Shown: positions 27,835 through 40,093, numbered from the stretch's first letter. The stretch: 64,000 bases of DNA from Rodentibacter genomosp. 1 (GCF_001999285.1 NZ_MLHN01000003.1:124001-188000); one strand, 5' to 3'. Notes: generated from the sequence alone by a model not told the origin. Numbers and translations are program-made.

Positions 27835-28620
27835 TTATTCTGGGAAAATTTCTTCCAAAATTAGGGCTAGTCCATCTTCATTGTTGGTTGCGGTGACACG
27901 ATTGGCTGCTTGTTTGATTTCTTCGGGGGCATTGCCCATTGCGACACCCAAACCTACATTTTCCAACATATCCAAATCATTAAAATTATCGCCAAAGGCG
28001 ATGGCTTCTTCAATTTTGACCTGAAAATAATCCTCTAAGAAACGCACGGCACGGCCTTTTGTGGCAGATTGATGCATGACTTCTAAGAAATTCTGGTGAG
28101 AACGGCAGATACTTAAATGTGGAAAAGCCGCTTTTAAACGGTTTTCAACTTCAATGATTTCATCTGTTTCACCAATAATTTGAATTTTATGCGGAGAGTA
28201 AAGCGCACTTTCATCATAAGGATCAATTTGAATTTTCGTCACACTCTGCTCGAAAATAACCCATTTATTATTTATATCACGAGCCACACAATCATCATGA
28301 GTGTAGTAATTCACAGCTAATTCGGGATACTGTGCCAATAGTTGGTTAATTTGTTGAATATCTTCCACTGAAATATTCACGGAATAAAGTACATTAAGCT
28401 GACGATCTAAAATCAGCGCACCACTAAATGCGACAATGATATTGTAATGCTCAATTTGCTTGGCATAAGGCAAAATGCCTAGAGGAGAGCGGGCAGAAAT
28501 AGGAACAAAAGGAATGCCCTTACGTGTAATACGCTGAATAGCGGCTAAGGTTCTTGGGGTGATTTTATGATCTGAGGTTAACAAGGTTCCATCAAAATCA
28601 CTGAATACAGCTTTATACAT
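27835..28620 (-). CDS. Cof-type HAD-IIB sugar phosphatase
   Basis: 261 aa. HAD phosphatase with motif I DFDGTLLTSDHKITP (nucleophile Asp8, acid Asp10) and motif IV FGDNFNDLDML near residue 211, with the C2-type cap in between. Probably dephosphorylates sugar or nucleotide phosphates; the precise substrate is unknown. It lies 12 nt downstream of ybeY with GGAG before the ATG, apparently the last gene of phoH-ybeY-this gene. Confidence 0.9.
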   Translation of the reverse strand: MYKAVFSDFDGTLLTSDHKITPRTLAAIQRITRKGIPFVPISARSPLGILPYAKQIEHYNIIVAFSGALILDRQLNVLYSVNISVEDIQQINQLLAQYPELAVNYYTHDDCVARDINNKWVIFEQSVTKIQIDPYDESALYSPHKIQIIGETDEIIEVENRLKAAFPHLSICRSHQNFLEVMHQSATKGRAVRFLEDYFQVKIEEAIAFGDNFNDLDMLENVGLGVAMGNAPEEIKQAANRVTATNNEDGLALILEEIFPE

Positions 28621-28632
28621 ACTTACTCCAAA

Positions 28633-29097
28633 TTATTTTTCCGATAAATAAGGGTCGGCAAAACCTAAATTTTGCATAATCTGTGTTTCCAGGCTTTCCA
28701 TTTCTTCGGCTTCATCGTCTTCAATATGATCATAGCCCAATAAATGTAAACTACCATGCACCACCATATGCGCCCAATGTGCCATAAGCGGTTTTCCTTG
28801 TTCTTTGGCTTCACGCTCCACCACTTGGCGACAAATCACTAAATCGCCTAATAAAGGTAATTCAACTGCATCAGGACATTCAAAAGGAAAGGAAAGCACA
28901 TTTGTAGGACGATCTTTTCCACGGTAAGTGAGATTAAGTTCATGACTTTCTGCTTCATCCACAATACGCACAGTCATTTCCATATTCTCGCTTTCCGGTT
29001 GAACCGCTGCCGTTGCCCATTGAATAATTTGTTGTTCTGTTGGTAAATCTTGTATATTTTCTGTGGCGATCTGTAAATCAATTAACATACTACTCAT
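28633..29097 (-). CDS. ybeY: Endoribonuclease YbeY
   Basis: Zinc-dependent RNase involved in 16S rRNA maturation and ribosome quality control. The length is 154 aa. The H-x3-H-x5-H zinc motif appears as [15 protein letters not shown]. It starts 2 nt after phoH; GGAGAA in the phoH end serves as ribosome-binding site. An alternative ATG lies three codons in. The phoH-ybeY linkage is conserved across bacteria. Confidence 0.97.
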   Translation of the reverse strand: MSSMLIDLQIATENIQDLPTEQQIIQWATAAVQPESENMEMTVRIVDEAESHELNLTYRGKDRPTNVLSFPFECPDAVELPLLGDLVICRQVVEREAKEQGKPLMAHWAHMVVHGSLHLLGYDHIEDDEAEEMESLETQIMQNLGFADPYLSEK

Positions 29098-29099
29098 GA

Positions 29100-30182
29100 T
29101 TATTCTCCTAAATTCTCGGCTAAAATTGACCGCTCTTTTTCTCTCTCAATTTGACGTTGCTCGGCTAATTCCTTACGGCGGATTTCATCTTTTATTTCCC
29201 ATGCTTCATAGGCTTGCACCACTTTCGCCACCACAGGATGACGCACAATATCTTGACTATCAAAATAATTGAAACTTAACTCAGGTACGCTTTCAAGCAC
29301 TTCAATCGCATGGCGTAAGCCTGATTTAGTACTACGGGGTAAATCAATTTGCGTAATATCTCCGGTAATCACCGCTTTGGAATTAAACCCAATACGGGTT
29401 AGGAACATTTTCATCTGCTCGACAGTCGTATTTTGACTTTCATCTAAAATGATAAAGCTATCATTTAAGGTTCTTCCCCTCATATAGGCTAAAGGCGCAA
29501 TTTCTATTACATTGCGTTCCATCAGTTTCTGTACACGTTCAAAACCCAACATTTCAAACAATGCATCATACAGTGGTCGTAAATAAGGCTCAATTTTTTG
29601 CCCTAAATCCCCCGGTAAGAAACCTAGTTTTTCCCCCGCTTCAACTGCCGGACGGGTTAATAATATACGGCGAATTTCTTGTCGCTCTAACGCCTCCACC
29701 GCTGCAGCTACGGCTAAAAAAGTTTTTCCCGTACCCGCAGGCCCAATACCAAAACTAATATCATGGGTTAAAATGTTATGTAAATATTGAATTTGATTTT
29801 CACCACGTGGCTTAATCACGCCACGTTTCGTTTTTATCGTTGTGCTGTAAACTTTACTTTCTGTTCGTGTTAATTCCGATTGGGAAAGCATTCTGCTTTC
29901 TTGTAGAGCAATGTGCACATCCTCTAAATCCAATTCATTCACTTTCCCTTTAATCGGGGCTGTTTCCACATATAAATCTTGAATTAATTTGACTGCACTT
30001 TGCATAAGTTTTTCGTGCTGAGGCTTTGGATTATCTTCATTTGATTTGAGGGTAAAAGTGAAATTATTGCGGGCGATGTTCAAATTAAACGCTTTTTCGA
30101 TTAATCTAAGATGCTCATCAAATGCACCACAAAGAGATTGAAGACGTGTATTATCTTGAGGTTCTAGGGTGAATGTTGCCAT
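29100..30182 (-). CDS. ybeZ: PhoH-like ATPase (YbeZ)
   Basis: P-loop ATPase of the PhoH family, which partners YbeY in RNA metabolism. Walker A is [10 protein letters not shown] (about 147-156) and Walker B-like [10 protein letters not shown] follows. The C-terminus is a charged helix. The 360 aa are normal. It heads the phoH-ybeY-HAD block. Of the upstream gap 30183-30390, the part nearest the gene would hold its promoter; no clear consensus was found. Confidence 0.95.
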   Translation of the reverse strand: MATFTLEPQDNTRLQSLCGAFDEHLRLIEKAFNLNIARNNFTFTLKSNEDNPKPQHEKLMQSAVKLIQDLYVETAPIKGKVNELDLEDVHIALQESRMLSQSELTRTESKVYSTTIKTKRGVIKPRGENQIQYLHNILTHDISFGIGPAGTGKTFLAVAAAVEALERQEIRRILLTRPAVEAGEKLGFLPGDLGQKIEPYLRPLYDALFEMLGFERVQKLMERNVIEIAPLAYMRGRTLNDSFIILDESQNTTVEQMKMFLTRIGFNSKAVITGDITQIDLPRSTKSGLRHAIEVLESVPELSFNYFDSQDIVRHPVVAKVVQAYEAWEIKDEIRRKELAEQRQIEREKERSILAENLGE

Positions 30183-30331
30183 TAATATTTAACGTTGAGT
30201 GATTTAAATTTGGGCTATTTTAGCTTAATCTGATTCTATTTACATCAGCTACCTAAAAGTGATCAGGTTTCTCTTTGCTTTAATCAATTCCTTTTAAACC
30301 ATTGCTTGAAAAGTGGGGAGTATTGTCTTAT

Positions 30332-30382
30332 AAAAAACCTGCACCTTAATCGGTTATCCTTCAGGCAACCTTTAGGTGCAGG
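30332..30382 (-). terminator. Terminator downstream of terC
   Basis: On the minus strand CCTGCACCT and AGGTGCAGG (9-bp stem) flank a 27-nt loop and are followed by U6. Confidence 0.75.
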
Positions 30383-30390
30383 GAAATTTT

Positions 30391-31104
30391 CTATTTAACA
30401 GCACGTCTCATTCGGATGTTCAACATTTCTACAATTGCAGAGAATCCCATTGCAAAGTAAATGTAACCTTTTGGAATATGAATATCGAGACTTTCTGCAA
30501 TTAAGCTCATTCCAACCAAAATCAGGAAAGCTAAAGCGAGAATTTTTAAAGTTGGGTGGGTATCCACAAAATCACCGATTGGTTTTGCAGCAAACATCAT
30601 CACACCAACAGCAATAACAATTGCTAAAACCATTACAGGTAAATGCTCTGCCATACCAACAGCAGTAATAACAGAATCAAGAGAAAACACAATATCCAGT
30701 ATGGCTATTTGAATCAATACGCCAAAATAGCTGACTTTCTTTTGATTGTCATTCTCATGATGTTCTTCAGGATGGAGAGCTTCCTTAATTTCCCCGATAC
30801 TTTTCACAATCAAGAATAAGCCACCCAAGAATAAAATTAAATCCCGTCCGGAAATCTCTTGATTAAACAAAGTAAATAGCGGTTCAGTTAATTTCATCAT
30901 CCAAGTCAGCGACATCAAAAGTAAAATCCGCGTAATCATCGCTAAAGATAAACCGATAACCCGACCGGATTGACGTTGATTTGCCGGTAAACGCCCCACT
31001 AAGATACTGATAAAAATAATATTATCGATCCCCAAAACAATTTCAAGTGCGGTTAATGTTGCAAGAGAAAGCCAAGCTTCAGGGTCCGAAAGCCATTCAA
31101 ACAT
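30391..31104 (-). CDS. TerC-family integral membrane protein
   Basis: 237 aa polytopic membrane protein with the TerC-family signature near the N-terminus (LTALEIVLGIDNIIFISIL) and a second repeat at about 132-146 (LDIVFSLDSVITAVG). Conserved acidic residues sit inside membrane helices. The family is linked to metal (manganese) export or tellurite resistance; no substrate can be read from the sequence. AGGGA precedes the ATG. It lies 71 bp downstream of uvrC on the same strand, followed by a terminator. Confidence 0.9.
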   Translation of the reverse strand: MFEWLSDPEAWLSLATLTALEIVLGIDNIIFISILVGRLPANQRQSGRVIGLSLAMITRILLLMSLTWMMKLTEPLFTLFNQEISGRDLILFLGGLFLIVKSIGEIKEALHPEEHHENDNQKKVSYFGVLIQIAILDIVFSLDSVITAVGMAEHLPVMVLAIVIAVGVMMFAAKPIGDFVDTHPTLKILALAFLILVGMSLIAESLDIHIPKGYIYFAMGFSAIVEMLNIRMRRAVK

Positions 31105-31175
31105 AATGTGTCCCTATAAATAAAGTCCGAAAGCCGAGATCATAATCTCTCTACGAAGAAAAGCAACGTATTTCA

Positions 31176-33002
31176 TCAACTTCTCAATGTTTCGTAAATT
31201 GTCTCTGCCAATTTTTTTGAAATACCCGGTACTGAAGTAATTTCATCTAATGTGGCATTTTTCACGCCTTGCAAGCCCCCAAGATATTTCAATAGCGCTT
31301 GACGTCGTTTTGCACCTACTCCTTCAATGGTTTCTAAACCACTGTGAGTGAAAGCATTTTGGCGTTTTTTACGGTGTCCGCTAATGGCGTGATTGTGGCT
31401 TTCATCACGAATATGTTGGATTAAATGCAAGGCTAAACTATCATCGGGCAAGTGGATTTCACGATGTTGTTTGCTGATAATCAACACTTCCTGCCCTGCA
31501 CGACGATCTACCCCTTTCGCTACGCCAATTAAGTGCAGTCGGTTTTTATCCCATTTGACCTTCAATTGTTGAAACACGTCCAAAGCACGATTAAGTTGTC
31601 CTTTTCCTCCATCAATAAAAACAATGTCAGGGATTTTGTCTTCTTCTAAATCACGGTCATAGCGTTTTTTGAGTGCCTGTTCCATTGCCGCATAGTCATC
31701 ACCACCGGTAATGTCTTCAATGTTAAATCGCCGATAATCGGATTTTAACGGGCCTTCTTGGTTGAATACTACACAAGACGCTACCGTTTGATTGCCCATT
31801 GTGTGACTAATATCAAAACATTCCATTCGTTTAATTTCCGACATACCAAGCAATTCGCACAAAGCCTGATAACGCTCAGACATTCGTGAGGATTGTTTGA
31901 GTTGGGTGGCAAGCGCCGCTTTCGCATTCACTTGTGCTAGCTGTAAATATTTACTTTTATCGCCTTTCACACTTTCTTGAATCGTCACTTTTCTGCCCGC
32001 TTGCTCGGTAAGCAGCGTTTCCAGTTCTGCTTTTTCCGTCAGTTTCCGATCCACAATAATACTATTCGGGATACTTCTGCCTTGATGCCCTTGTAAATAA
32101 AATTGCCCAACAAAGGTTTCCGTTAGCTCAGAAAGATCCGTATTTGCCGGCACTTTCGGGAAATAACTGCGATTACCCAATACTTTTCCCTGACGGATAA
32201 ACATGACTTGCACACAGGCTAAACCGTGTTGATAAGCGATAGACATAATATCCATATCGTCTAACCGTTCATTGGACACAAACTGTTTTTCGATAACCGA
32301 TCGCACCGCTTGGATTTGATCCCGATAACGCGCGGCTTGTTCAAAATCCAACTCACGGCTTGCCTGATCCATTTTACCAATCAAATAGTCCAGCACTTGT
32401 TGATCTTTACCTTGTAAAAATAAACGTGCCAGCTCCACCTGTTGTGAATAGTCTTCATCGGTCACATAGCCTGCCACACAAGGCGCAGAGCAACGCCCGA
32501 TTTGATATTGCAAACAAGGACGCGAGCGATTGCCATAGACGGAGTTTTCACACTGCCGTACCGGAAATAATTTTTGGATTAAGGATAAGGTTTCCCGCAC
32601 CGCCCCTGCGTGAGGATAAGGTCCAAAATATTCACCGGCAATTTTTTTAGCCCCTCGGTAAGCCGTAATGCGAGGATGGCGTTCTTTGGTTAATAAAATG
32701 AAAGGATAAGATTTATCATCACGCAATAGGACGTTATAACGGGGCTGATAAAGCTTGATGAAATTGTGTTCCAGCAATAAGGCTTCTGTTTCAGAAGAGG
32801 TAATCGTGGTGTCAATATGATAAATAGACGCCACCAACGCCTCTGTTTTTTTACTGCTGAGATTGGAACGAAAATAACTCGACAGGCGTTTCTTTAAATC
32901 TTTGGCTTTGCCCACGTAAATCACCTGATCTTTATCGTCATACATACGATAAACACCCGGTTCGTGAGAAACATTCGTCAGGAATTTCTTGGCATCAAAC
33001 AT
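31176..33002 (-). CDS. uvrC: UvrABC excinuclease subunit C
   Basis: Makes the dual incisions of nucleotide excision repair. The GIY-YIG nuclease is at 16-90 ([22 protein letters not shown]). The UvrB-interacting UVR motif is at about 205-240. The endonuclease V-like RNase H domain contains CFDISHTMG and FIDGGKGQL, and a tandem HhH domain lies at the C-terminus. The length is 608 aa. It starts 1 nt after the kdsB stop, implying translational coupling. Confidence 0.98.
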   Translation of the reverse strand: MFDAKKFLTNVSHEPGVYRMYDDKDQVIYVGKAKDLKKRLSSYFRSNLSSKKTEALVASIYHIDTTITSSETEALLLEHNFIKLYQPRYNVLLRDDKSYPFILLTKERHPRITAYRGAKKIAGEYFGPYPHAGAVRETLSLIQKLFPVRQCENSVYGNRSRPCLQYQIGRCSAPCVAGYVTDEDYSQQVELARLFLQGKDQQVLDYLIGKMDQASRELDFEQAARYRDQIQAVRSVIEKQFVSNERLDDMDIMSIAYQHGLACVQVMFIRQGKVLGNRSYFPKVPANTDLSELTETFVGQFYLQGHQGRSIPNSIIVDRKLTEKAELETLLTEQAGRKVTIQESVKGDKSKYLQLAQVNAKAALATQLKQSSRMSERYQALCELLGMSEIKRMECFDISHTMGNQTVASCVVFNQEGPLKSDYRRFNIEDITGGDDYAAMEQALKKRYDRDLEEDKIPDIVFIDGGKGQLNRALDVFQQLKVKWDKNRLHLIGVAKGVDRRAGQEVLIISKQHREIHLPDDSLALHLIQHIRDESHNHAISGHRKKRQNAFTHSGLETIEGVGAKRRQALLKYLGGLQGVKNATLDEITSVPGISKKLAETIYETLRS

Positions 33003-33003
33003 C

Positions 33004-33768
33004 TTAATTCGCTGCTAAAATCGACCGCACTTTTTCTAAATCTTCCGCCGTATCCACTCCCACAGCCGGCACTTCTTTTGCTAATTCCACATGGATTCGT
33101 TCCCCATACCATAGCACGCGTAATTGTTCCAATTTTTCTAAATTTTCCAACTGTGTCGGCGCCCATTGCACGTATTTTTTGATAAAACCCGCACGGTAAG
33201 CATAAATACCGATATGACGCAAATATACATCCGTCAGTGTTACGTTTGCAACATCTTGTAAGTCCATAAATTGATCCCGATCGTAAGGGATAACCGAACG
33301 GGAAAAATACAGCACATAGCCCTCTTTATCCGTCAGTACCTTGACGACATTCGGGTTAAACAGTTCTTCCGGTTCGTGAATTTTCACCGCAAGGGTTGCC
33401 ATATTCACCTTAAATTTTGCTAAATTTTCCGCCACTTGACGAACAATCACAGGTGGAATAAGGGGTTCATCGCCTTGAATATTGACGATAATTTCATCAT
33501 CGGAAATAGTCAGTTTTTCCACCACCTCGGCTAAACGCTCAGTACCGGAATTATGCTGTTCCGATGTCATACACACTTCCGCTCCAAAACTTTGTGCAAC
33601 TTCTGCGACTTTTTCATTATCCGTTGCAATAATCACACGGTTTGCACCTGATTGTTGTGCCTTTTCAAAAACGTGTTGAATCATTGGCTTTCCGGCTATG
33701 TCTGCAAGGGGTTTACCCAGCAAACGTGAGGAGGCAAAACGGGCAGGGATAATCACAGTAAATGACAT
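33004..33768 (-). CDS. kdsB: CMP-KDO synthetase
   Basis: 3-deoxy-manno-octulosonate cytidylyltransferase, which activates KDO for the lipooligosaccharide core. The CTP-binding motif [16 protein letters not shown] is at residues 5-20. The 254 aa are near the family norm of 248. The start at 33768 follows AAGGAATATTTT; an ATG 14 codons upstream has no such site. It belongs to the conserved comEC-msbA-lpxK-ycaR-kdsB order. Confidence 0.97.
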   Translation of the reverse strand: MSFTVIIPARFASSRLLGKPLADIAGKPMIQHVFEKAQQSGANRVIIATDNEKVAEVAQSFGAEVCMTSEQHNSGTERLAEVVEKLTISDDEIIVNIQGDEPLIPPVIVRQVAENLAKFKVNMATLAVKIHEPEELFNPNVVKVLTDKEGYVLYFSRSVIPYDRDQFMDLQDVANVTLTDVYLRHIGIYAYRAGFIKKYVQWAPTQLENLEKLEQLRVLWYGERIHVELAKEVPAVGVDTAEDLEKVRSILAAN

Positions 33769-33818
33769 AAAATATTCCTTCTTTTCTTTAATAATCCTAA
33801 AAATCAACAACCAAAAAC

Positions 33819-33998
33819 TTAATCAACAATCTTTTCCGCTTTTTCATCAATCAAGATTGGTACACTGTTTTTAATGGGGTAAGCCAACTGTTCATAGCGA
33901 CAAATTAATCGTTGATTTTTAGCATTATATTGCAAACGAGCAAGACAACGGGGGCAGGCGATCACTTCAAGCAATTTTGGGTTTAATCGCTCAGGCAT
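33819..33998 (-). CDS. ycaR: Trm112-family small protein YcaR
   Basis: 59 aa. Begins [18 protein letters not shown], with CPRC (Cys16, Cys19) and a later Cys34 in [19 protein letters not shown], the normal Trm112/YcaR pattern. It overlaps the lpxK end by 8 nt and lies 50 nt before kdsB, the same neighbourhood as in E. coli. Function is uncertain. Confidence 0.9.
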   Translation of the reverse strand: MPERLNPKLLEVIACPRCLARLQYNAKNQRLICRYEQLAYPIKNSVPILIDEKAEKIVD

Positions 33999-34989
33999 TT
34001 TTATATCGCTCCACGAGTGCCTCTATTTTTTTCCAAAAGTGCAGTAAATTTTCGCCTTGTTTTTCCGCCTCAACCAACTCGGCATCCACCGGTACATACC
34101 ACCAATTTTCTTTTGCAAACTCTCGGCATTTTACCGCATCTTTTTCCGTCATAAAGAGCGGTTGATTTTGTGGAAATTTTTCTAACTGCGAGGCACCAAA
34201 ATCTTGATGATCTTGGAAAGCCTGAGTTTGTACTAAATTTATCCCTAATTTTTCCAACATTGTAAAAAAACGTGGAGGGTGACCAATACCTGCAATGGCA
34301 GAACCGAATTGAAATTCACTTAACGGACGTTTTTCTTTGGTTTTTAAATTGATCGCATAATGAGGTACCAATGTCATCACCGCATCGGAATATTGATTTT
34401 TACCGCCGTTGGTGATCACAAAATCTACGGTTTTTAATCGACTTGGTAATTCGCGCAAAGGGCCGGCCGGTAACACAAAACCATTGCCAAGCCCCCGTTC
34501 CGCATCCATCACCACGATTTCGATATCTCGTTGTAATTGATAATGTTGCAATCCGTCATCCGAAATAATAATGTCGCAATTGCTATGCTTTAAGAGTAAC
34601 TCAATGGCTTGTCGACGGTTTGCTGAAATCACCACCGGCACACCCGTGCGTTGAGCGATGAGAACCGGCTCGTCTCCGCCTTCATGGGGATTTGTCTCTG
34701 CGGTGACGAGTAACGGATAAGTTTTCGCATGGCTACCATAGCCACGTGAAATCACCCCTACACGTAATCCACGTTTCTTTATTTCTTCCACTAACCACAC
34801 CACAACAGGGGTTTTTCCATTTCCGCCAACAGATAAATTCCCTACAATCACCACCGGTTTCGGCGCTCGATAAGAGGATTTTAGCCCAAGCCGAAATAAA
34901 ACTCGGCGAAATTGACTTATCAGCCAAAATAAAAATGAGAATGGCAAAAGAAACCAAGCGAGTTTGGAATGCGAATACCAAAATGGCAT
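33991..34989 (-). CDS. lpxK: Tetraacyldisaccharide 4'-kinase
   Basis: Phosphorylates the lipid A precursor at the 4' position at the inner membrane. An N-terminal membrane-associated helix ([18 protein letters not shown]) precedes the P-loop [11 protein letters not shown] at about 50-60. The length is 332 aa. It lies 59 bp downstream of msbA and overlaps ycaR, consistent with one transcript for lipid A and KDO functions. Confidence 0.96.
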   Translation of the reverse strand: MPFWYSHSKLAWFLLPFSFLFWLISQFRRVLFRLGLKSSYRAPKPVVIVGNLSVGGNGKTPVVVWLVEEIKKRGLRVGVISRGYGSHAKTYPLLVTAETNPHEGGDEPVLIAQRTGVPVVISANRRQAIELLLKHSNCDIIISDDGLQHYQLQRDIEIVVMDAERGLGNGFVLPAGPLRELPSRLKTVDFVITNGGKNQYSDAVMTLVPHYAINLKTKEKRPLSEFQFGSAIAGIGHPPRFFTMLEKLGINLVQTQAFQDHQDFGASQLEKFPQNQPLFMTEKDAVKCREFAKENWWYVPVDAELVEAEKQGENLLHFWKKIEALVERYKNA

Positions 34990-35048
34990 AAATGTTCCCT
35001 CTAAAAAGTGCGGATAAAATGACGCGAGTTTTGCAACCCGCGTTAAAC

Positions 35049-36812
35049 CTAACCGCTAAATTGCATACTATGGAGTTGTTTGTATGCGCCCGCTAAAGCG
35101 AGCAGTTCATGATGGCTACCGCGTTCACGAATTTCACCATGTTCAATCACTAAAATTTCATCGGCATTTTCAATGGTGGAAAGACGATGAGCAATGACAA
35201 GCACGGTACGATCCTTTTTCAACTCATCCAGTGCCGATTGAATCGCCCTTTCGGATTCCGTATCAAGTGCAGAGGTTGCTTCGTCTAAAATTAATACCGT
35301 AGAATGACGCAGTAAAGCTCGAGCTATTGCCAAACGCTGACGTTGTCCACCTGATAAGCTCGCCCCATTTTCACCAATCACAGTATCAAAACCTTGTGGT
35401 AATTTTTCAATAAACTCTAATGCATAAGCTGCTTTGGCGGCTGCAATAATTTCTTCACGTGTGTATTTATCCTTTGCCGCATAAGCGATGTTGTTTGCAA
35501 TCGTATCGTTAAACAAATGCACCTGTTGAGAAACCACCGCACAATTTTGTCGCAAATTGGATAAACGGTAATCCTGAATATTCACTCCATCAAGCAAAAT
35601 TTCACCTTGTGAAATATCGTAGAAACGGGTGACGAGATTAGCAATAGTGGACTTACCGGAACCGGAACGCCCCACCAATGCCACCGTTTTTCCGGCCGGA
35701 ATGTTGAATGAAATATTATTTAATGCTAACTCATCTTTACCTTGATAAGCAAAACTCACATTCTTAAATTCTAATTCGCCTTTTGCCGGCTCCGCTTTAT
35801 AACTGCCATTATCTTTTTCCGGTTCTAAATCTAAAATTGCAAACAATGTTTGACAAGCAGCCATACCACGCTGAAATTGGGAATTAACATTTGTTAAAGA
35901 TTTAAGTGGACGCATCATCGCCAGCATAGACGAAAAAACGACGGTAAAAGATCCTGCACTTAAATTCTCCTCTGCAATTAATGGTGTTGTCGCTAAATAA
36001 AGCACTGCAGCCAAAGCAAGAGAAGCGATAATTTGTACTACGGGATCAGAAATGGCATCAGCGGTTACCATTTTCATCCCTTTGCGGCGCATATCATTAC
36101 TCACCTGATTAAAACGAGCTTCTTCCACATATTGACCGCCAAAAGATAAGACGACTTTATGCCCTTTCAGCATTTGTTCCGTGGTAGAGGTTAATTCTCC
36201 CATGGAATCTTGTAAATTTTTGCTAAGTTTACGGAAGATTTTTGACACCATACGAATCAATACAGCAATAATCGGTCCAATCACAAATAACACTAGCGTT
36301 AATTCCCAACTGGTATAAAACATCACAACGAGTAAGGAAATAATGTAAGCCCCTTCACGTACAATCGTCACAAGAGAATTGGAAGATGAATTAGCGATCA
36401 TCTCGGAATCGTAAGTAATACGAGAAAGTAATTTTCCTGAAGGATTGCTATCAAAAAAGCTCACCGGCATAAACATGAGATGTTTAAATAATCGACGACG
36501 CATGGTCATCACCACTTTTCCGGAAACCCAAGCCAAACAATAGTTAGAAATAAAGCTACTAAGCCCGCGTAAAAAAATCATTCCGACGACAACAAACGCC
36601 ATTATTTTCAAAAAAGAATGATCGGCTTTACCGAATCCCTCATCAAGTAAGGGTTTTAATAAATAAATTAAGCCGGAATCTGCCAAAGCATTAAGAACCA
36701 ACGCAACGGCAGCCACGACCAATCCTGATTTGAAGGGTTTAATCATTGGCCACAAACATTTAAAAGTCTGTATAGTGGAAAGGTCTTTATCTTGCATTTT
36801 TTGATTTTGCAT
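35049..36812 (-). CDS. msbA: Lipid A export ABC transporter MsbA
   Basis: Homodimeric flippase for lipid A-core. An N-terminal six-helix domain (about 25-320; [25 protein letters not shown]) is followed by the nucleotide-binding domain with Walker [10 protein letters not shown], signature [16 protein letters not shown] and Walker [13 protein letters not shown]. The length is 587 aa. The start [17 protein letters not shown] at 36812 aligns with homologues and has GGAAG upstream; a longer frame opening at 36872 overlaps comEC and was not used. Confidence 0.97.
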   Translation of the reverse strand: MQNQKMQDKDLSTIQTFKCLWPMIKPFKSGLVVAAVALVLNALADSGLIYLLKPLLDEGFGKADHSFLKIMAFVVVGMIFLRGLSSFISNYCLAWVSGKVVMTMRRRLFKHLMFMPVSFFDSNPSGKLLSRITYDSEMIANSSSNSLVTIVREGAYIISLLVVMFYTSWELTLVLFVIGPIIAVLIRMVSKIFRKLSKNLQDSMGELTSTTEQMLKGHKVVLSFGGQYVEEARFNQVSNDMRRKGMKMVTADAISDPVVQIIASLALAAVLYLATTPLIAEENLSAGSFTVVFSSMLAMMRPLKSLTNVNSQFQRGMAACQTLFAILDLEPEKDNGSYKAEPAKGELEFKNVSFAYQGKDELALNNISFNIPAGKTVALVGRSGSGKSTIANLVTRFYDISQGEILLDGVNIQDYRLSNLRQNCAVVSQQVHLFNDTIANNIAYAAKDKYTREEIIAAAKAAYALEFIEKLPQGFDTVIGENGASLSGGQRQRLAIARALLRHSTVLILDEATSALDTESERAIQSALDELKKDRTVLVIAHRLSTIENADEILVIEHGEIRERGSHHELLALAGAYKQLHSMQFSG

Positions 36813-36852
36813 ATTACTTATCTTCCGAAAAAAATTCGTCGCATTGTACCTT

Positions 36853-39240
36853 TTATTCCGTTGATAATCCAATCACATACGCATACCAAGGAGAAAAAGG
36901 CATTCTTGCACGATCAATTTTCCATTCATTTTGATAAAAGCTCACCCGAATTTGTCCCGAAATTGCAGTATTTTCTATGGCAATTTGGTGTCGTTTTAAA
37001 CGTTCCACCACAGAGTGATGAGGAAATTTCCAAGGATTCCAACGCCCGCTTGAAATAATCGCCAGATCAGGCTTAGTGTGTGAAAGTAAAACCTCACCAG
37101 TGGAAGTTTTACTGCCATGGTGCCCAACCTGCAATACATCAATTTTTCCTAAAGTGCGGGTAAAAAATCGTTCATTTTGTATGTCAGCATCACCGGTAAG
37201 TAATACCCTGTAGTTACCATCGTCCACCAAAATCACACAAGAATCCGAATTATCAGCACGATTCACTTTCTTTTTCGGAGAAAGCACTTGAAAACGGATT
37301 TCTTGCCATTTCCATATTTTACCGGCAATGCAAGAAGTGCGGTTGTTTTCACCATAGTTTCTTTCTGATGAGCTGATCAATACCACGTTTGGGAAAGCAT
37401 TTAATATCGCTTTCGCTCCGCCTGAATGGTCATTGTCGTCATGGCTCAGTATTACCTTATCTAACACGATGCCCTCACGCTCCAAGTAAGGTAAAATTTC
37501 CAATTCCGCCATAGAACCCCCTACCCATGCCGCCCCTGTATCATACAAAATTCCCCGACCATTTTTGACAATCAAAGTGGCCAACCCCTGCCCGATATCT
37601 AGTGTATCAAGTTGCCACATTGGTTTTTGGGCTTGTCGGATCGTAACAACTAATAAAGACAAAATCGCTACGCCGGTTGAAATCAAAATAACTTGTGTTT
37701 TCAAAACCTTAGGTAATGATTTATTAATGTTAAGGGTAAAAAATCCTGTTGGTTTTATCGTTCTGATTTGGAGCGGCTGCGGTTTTTCACGATAAATAAA
37801 ATGAACTAGAAGAAGAAAAAGAATGCTGAAAAGTGCGGTTAATATTAAAGACAAATCAAAGGTAATACTAAACCAGTGGCCCTGAAAAAAAGCAATGGTT
37901 TGTGTCACCCCTTCAGCGAAGCCATTCGCAAGTTGCCAAGAAGAAAATGCACCGTTCGTTAATGCCGCAAACAAAATTAAAGGGACAAGGAAAAAACTAT
38001 ACAGGGGAACGGCAACTAAATTCGCAACAAAACTATTCAATGAGATGCCATTAAACAAAAATATTTGCAGTGGCGTAAACAATAATAGCAAGCCAATCTG
38101 TAAATGAAGTATCCCCAAAATCCAACGTACTTTTTGAGGGAAAGGTCGATATCGCCATTGAAATAAAGAAAGTGGCACATAGCGATACCAAACAATTAGG
38201 CAAAATACCGCACCTATCGAAAGCCAAAAACTCATCGAAAGCGACATTAACGGATCGTTCAGTAGAAGGAAAGCCACTACCAAGATAAATAATTGAAAAG
38301 CGGAATAATATCGCCGAAACATTTGAATCCCAAAAACAAACATTAACGCAGAAATTGCTCTAAAAGTGGGAATACTCGCACCTGCGAGATTGGCATAAAA
38401 TAAGGCGAACATAACGCCGAATAGAAAAGGTACAGAGGGAGAAATAAATTTTGTTGGAAGAAAAAATTGCACAATACGCATCAATAGAAATCCTATCCCC
38501 ATTGCTAATCCAATATGCAAACCGGAAATTGCTATTAAATGTGCGGTATTTGTTTGTCGATAAACCTGCCAAATGGTGTTATCTAACCAAGCTCTCTCTC
38601 CAAAGGCTAATGCAATCAATAAACCTTGTGAGGATAAATTTTCCGTTTGTTTTAGTGCTTGTTGGAGTTTTTTCTCCCGCCATGAGAAATCATCGCCAAT
38701 TTTAACCGCACTTTTTAAGGTTCCGGTGGCAATCACCCCCTTGGAAAAATACCATTGTTGACGATCAAATCCCCCAAAATTCAATCGTGCAGACAGTGGG
38801 CGGAGAGAAACCTCTCCCTGCCATCGTTCACCTAAAAAAGGACGTTCTTTCGCTTTCCAATTTAAGAAAATACGTTGTGCCTTCTCCCCTTCCTTTAATA
38901 CCGTGCGTACAATCACCGTTTGATATGTCTGTTGGTGTAATATTTCCTCAATTGTGAAGACTATCGACTGCTTTTTTACCTGAATTTTCTCCACTTGAGA
39001 CAATAAATCTAAGGCGGAAGAATGGGCATAGCCTAACGCAACTATCAGTATATTTAAACGCACGATAACACGAGAAACAGAAAATTTTTTGCCCCAATAA
39101 AAACAAACTGCTATCAGCGTGAGAACTAAATTACCTAACAACATTTGCTTTCCACTGATTAACATAAAATTGGGTAAAAAGAGCAATGACAATGATGCCA
39201 CGATCATACTTGTGGCGAACATAAACACAGTAAAAGGCAT
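36853..39240 (-). CDS. comEC: DNA uptake channel ComEC/Rec2
   Basis: Inner-membrane channel for transforming DNA. The 795 aa are close to H. influenzae Rec2 (788). N-terminal membrane helices and an OB-like periplasmic domain precede the competence domain ([20 protein letters not shown], about 230). The C-terminal metallo-beta-lactamase-like domain has [11 protein letters not shown] and [13 protein letters not shown] perfect CRP-S site lies 73 bp upstream. It is followed by msbA after 40 bp with no terminator, so competence induction could read into lipid A genes. Confidence 0.97.
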   Translation of the reverse strand: MPFTVFMFATSMIVASLSLLFLPNFMLISGKQMLLGNLVLTLIAVCFYWGKKFSVSRVIVRLNILIVALGYAHSSALDLLSQVEKIQVKKQSIVFTIEEILHQQTYQTVIVRTVLKEGEKAQRIFLNWKAKERPFLGERWQGEVSLRPLSARLNFGGFDRQQWYFSKGVIATGTLKSAVKIGDDFSWREKKLQQALKQTENLSSQGLLIALAFGERAWLDNTIWQVYRQTNTAHLIAISGLHIGLAMGIGFLLMRIVQFFLPTKFISPSVPFLFGVMFALFYANLAGASIPTFRAISALMFVFGIQMFRRYYSAFQLFILVVAFLLLNDPLMSLSMSFWLSIGAVFCLIVWYRYVPLSLFQWRYRPFPQKVRWILGILHLQIGLLLLFTPLQIFLFNGISLNSFVANLVAVPLYSFFLVPLILFAALTNGAFSSWQLANGFAEGVTQTIAFFQGHWFSITFDLSLILTALFSILFLLLVHFIYREKPQPLQIRTIKPTGFFTLNINKSLPKVLKTQVILISTGVAILSLLVVTIRQAQKPMWQLDTLDIGQGLATLIVKNGRGILYDTGAAWVGGSMAELEILPYLEREGIVLDKVILSHDDNDHSGGAKAILNAFPNVVLISSSERNYGENNRTSCIAGKIWKWQEIRFQVLSPKKKVNRADNSDSCVILVDDGNYRVLLTGDADIQNERFFTRTLGKIDVLQVGHHGSKTSTGEVLLSHTKPDLAIISSGRWNPWKFPHHSVVERLKRHQIAIENTAISGQIRVSFYQNEWKIDRARMPFSPWYAYVIGLSTE

Positions 39241-39313
39241 AAGGGGAAAATTGCACAGTAAAATAAGTGAACGCTATGTATTTTTAAGCGAATAGGCAAT
39301 CTCCCCTTATAAA

Positions 39314-39335
39314 TTTTGCGACATTGATCGCAAAA
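39314..39335 (-). promoter_or_regulatory. Perfect CRP-S competence site upstream of comEC
   Basis: TTTTGCGA-CATTGA-TCGCAAAA, a perfect match in both arms to the Haemophilus competence site. It lies in the 259-bp divergent comEC-dksA region, 73 bp before comEC and 164 bp before dksA. The rest of the gap is AT-rich and should contain the dksA promoter; no clear consensus was picked. Confidence 0.95.
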
Positions 39336-39499
39336 TACAATTTTAGTGGGGAAATTTTATTTGCTAAACGTGAAAAGTTTTGCTATTTATATCGCCCTCA
39401 AAAATCGGGTTCTCAGTCACATCATCGAGAACGAATTATAAACTATGACAGGAAGTCGTGAACTTCACGCTTAAATTCTGTTCGTATTAGGAGTGAGAT

Positions 39500-39937
39500 A
39501 TGTCAAAGGCAACGTTAAGTTTATTAGAGCTAGCCGGCGTAAAACCATATCAACCAAAAAAAGATGAAGAATATATGAATGAAAATCAACTTCTTCACTT
39601 TAAAAAAATCTTAACGGCTTGGCACGAACAAATCGTGGAAGAGGCTTCTCGTACAGTTGCACATATGCAAGATGAAGCGGCAAACTTCCCAGACCCGGCT
39701 GATCGAGCGACTCAGGAAGAGGAGTTCAGTTTGGAGTTACGCAACCGTGATCGTGAGCGTAAATTAATGAAAAAAATTGAAGCCACATTGAAAAAACTGG
39801 ATACCGATGATTTCGGTTACTGCGATTCTTGTGGCGAAGAAATCGGTATTCGTCGTTTGGAAGCCCGCCCAACAGCGGATCTGTGCATCGACTGTAAAAC
39901 CCTTGCGGAAATCCGTGAAAAACAAGTCGCCGGTTAA
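39500..39937 (+). CDS. dksA: RNA polymerase-binding factor DksA
   Basis: Secondary-channel regulator that potentiates ppGpp. The coiled coil at about 30-105 has the tip motif PDPADRATQ (Asp65, Asp68), and the zinc finger is Cys108, Cys111, Cys129, Cys132. The 145 aa are close to E. coli (151). AGGAG lies 8 nt before the ATG. An identical uptake-signal hairpin to that after tpx terminates it. Confidence 0.97.
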   Translation: MSKATLSLLELAGVKPYQPKKDEEYMNENQLLHFKKILTAWHEQIVEEASRTVAHMQDEAANFPDPADRATQEEEFSLELRNRDRERKLMKKIEATLKKLDTDDFGYCDSCGEEIGIRRLEARPTADLCIDCKTLAEIREKQVAG

Positions 39938-39955
39938 TTTATTTTGTTCAGGAAA

Positions 39956-39987
39956 TAAAAGTGCGGTTAAAATTGACCGCACTTTTT
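39956..39987. terminator. Inverted uptake-signal pair after dksA
   Basis: AAAAGTGCGGT and ACCGCACTTTT with an 8-nt loop and U-run. The 31-bp sequence is identical to the terminator after tpx (45514-45544). Confidence 0.9.
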
Positions 39988-39998
39988 GCGTTTACAAC

Positions 39999-40093
39999 AT
40001 TATGTGACAAATACACAAACAGGAATTTCAACAAAATTTAGGAACGCACACCTGTATCTGCGATAAAAAACAAATTATTTCAATATGTTAAAA
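39999..40093. repeat. Dispersed intergenic repeat, copy B
   Basis: The left part (ATTATGTGACAAATACACAA ...) matches the reverse complement of 58979-59020. The right part (CAAATTATTTCAATATGTTA) matches 58933-58952 directly. It lies between the dksA terminator and pcnB and has no coding potential. Confidence 0.65.
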
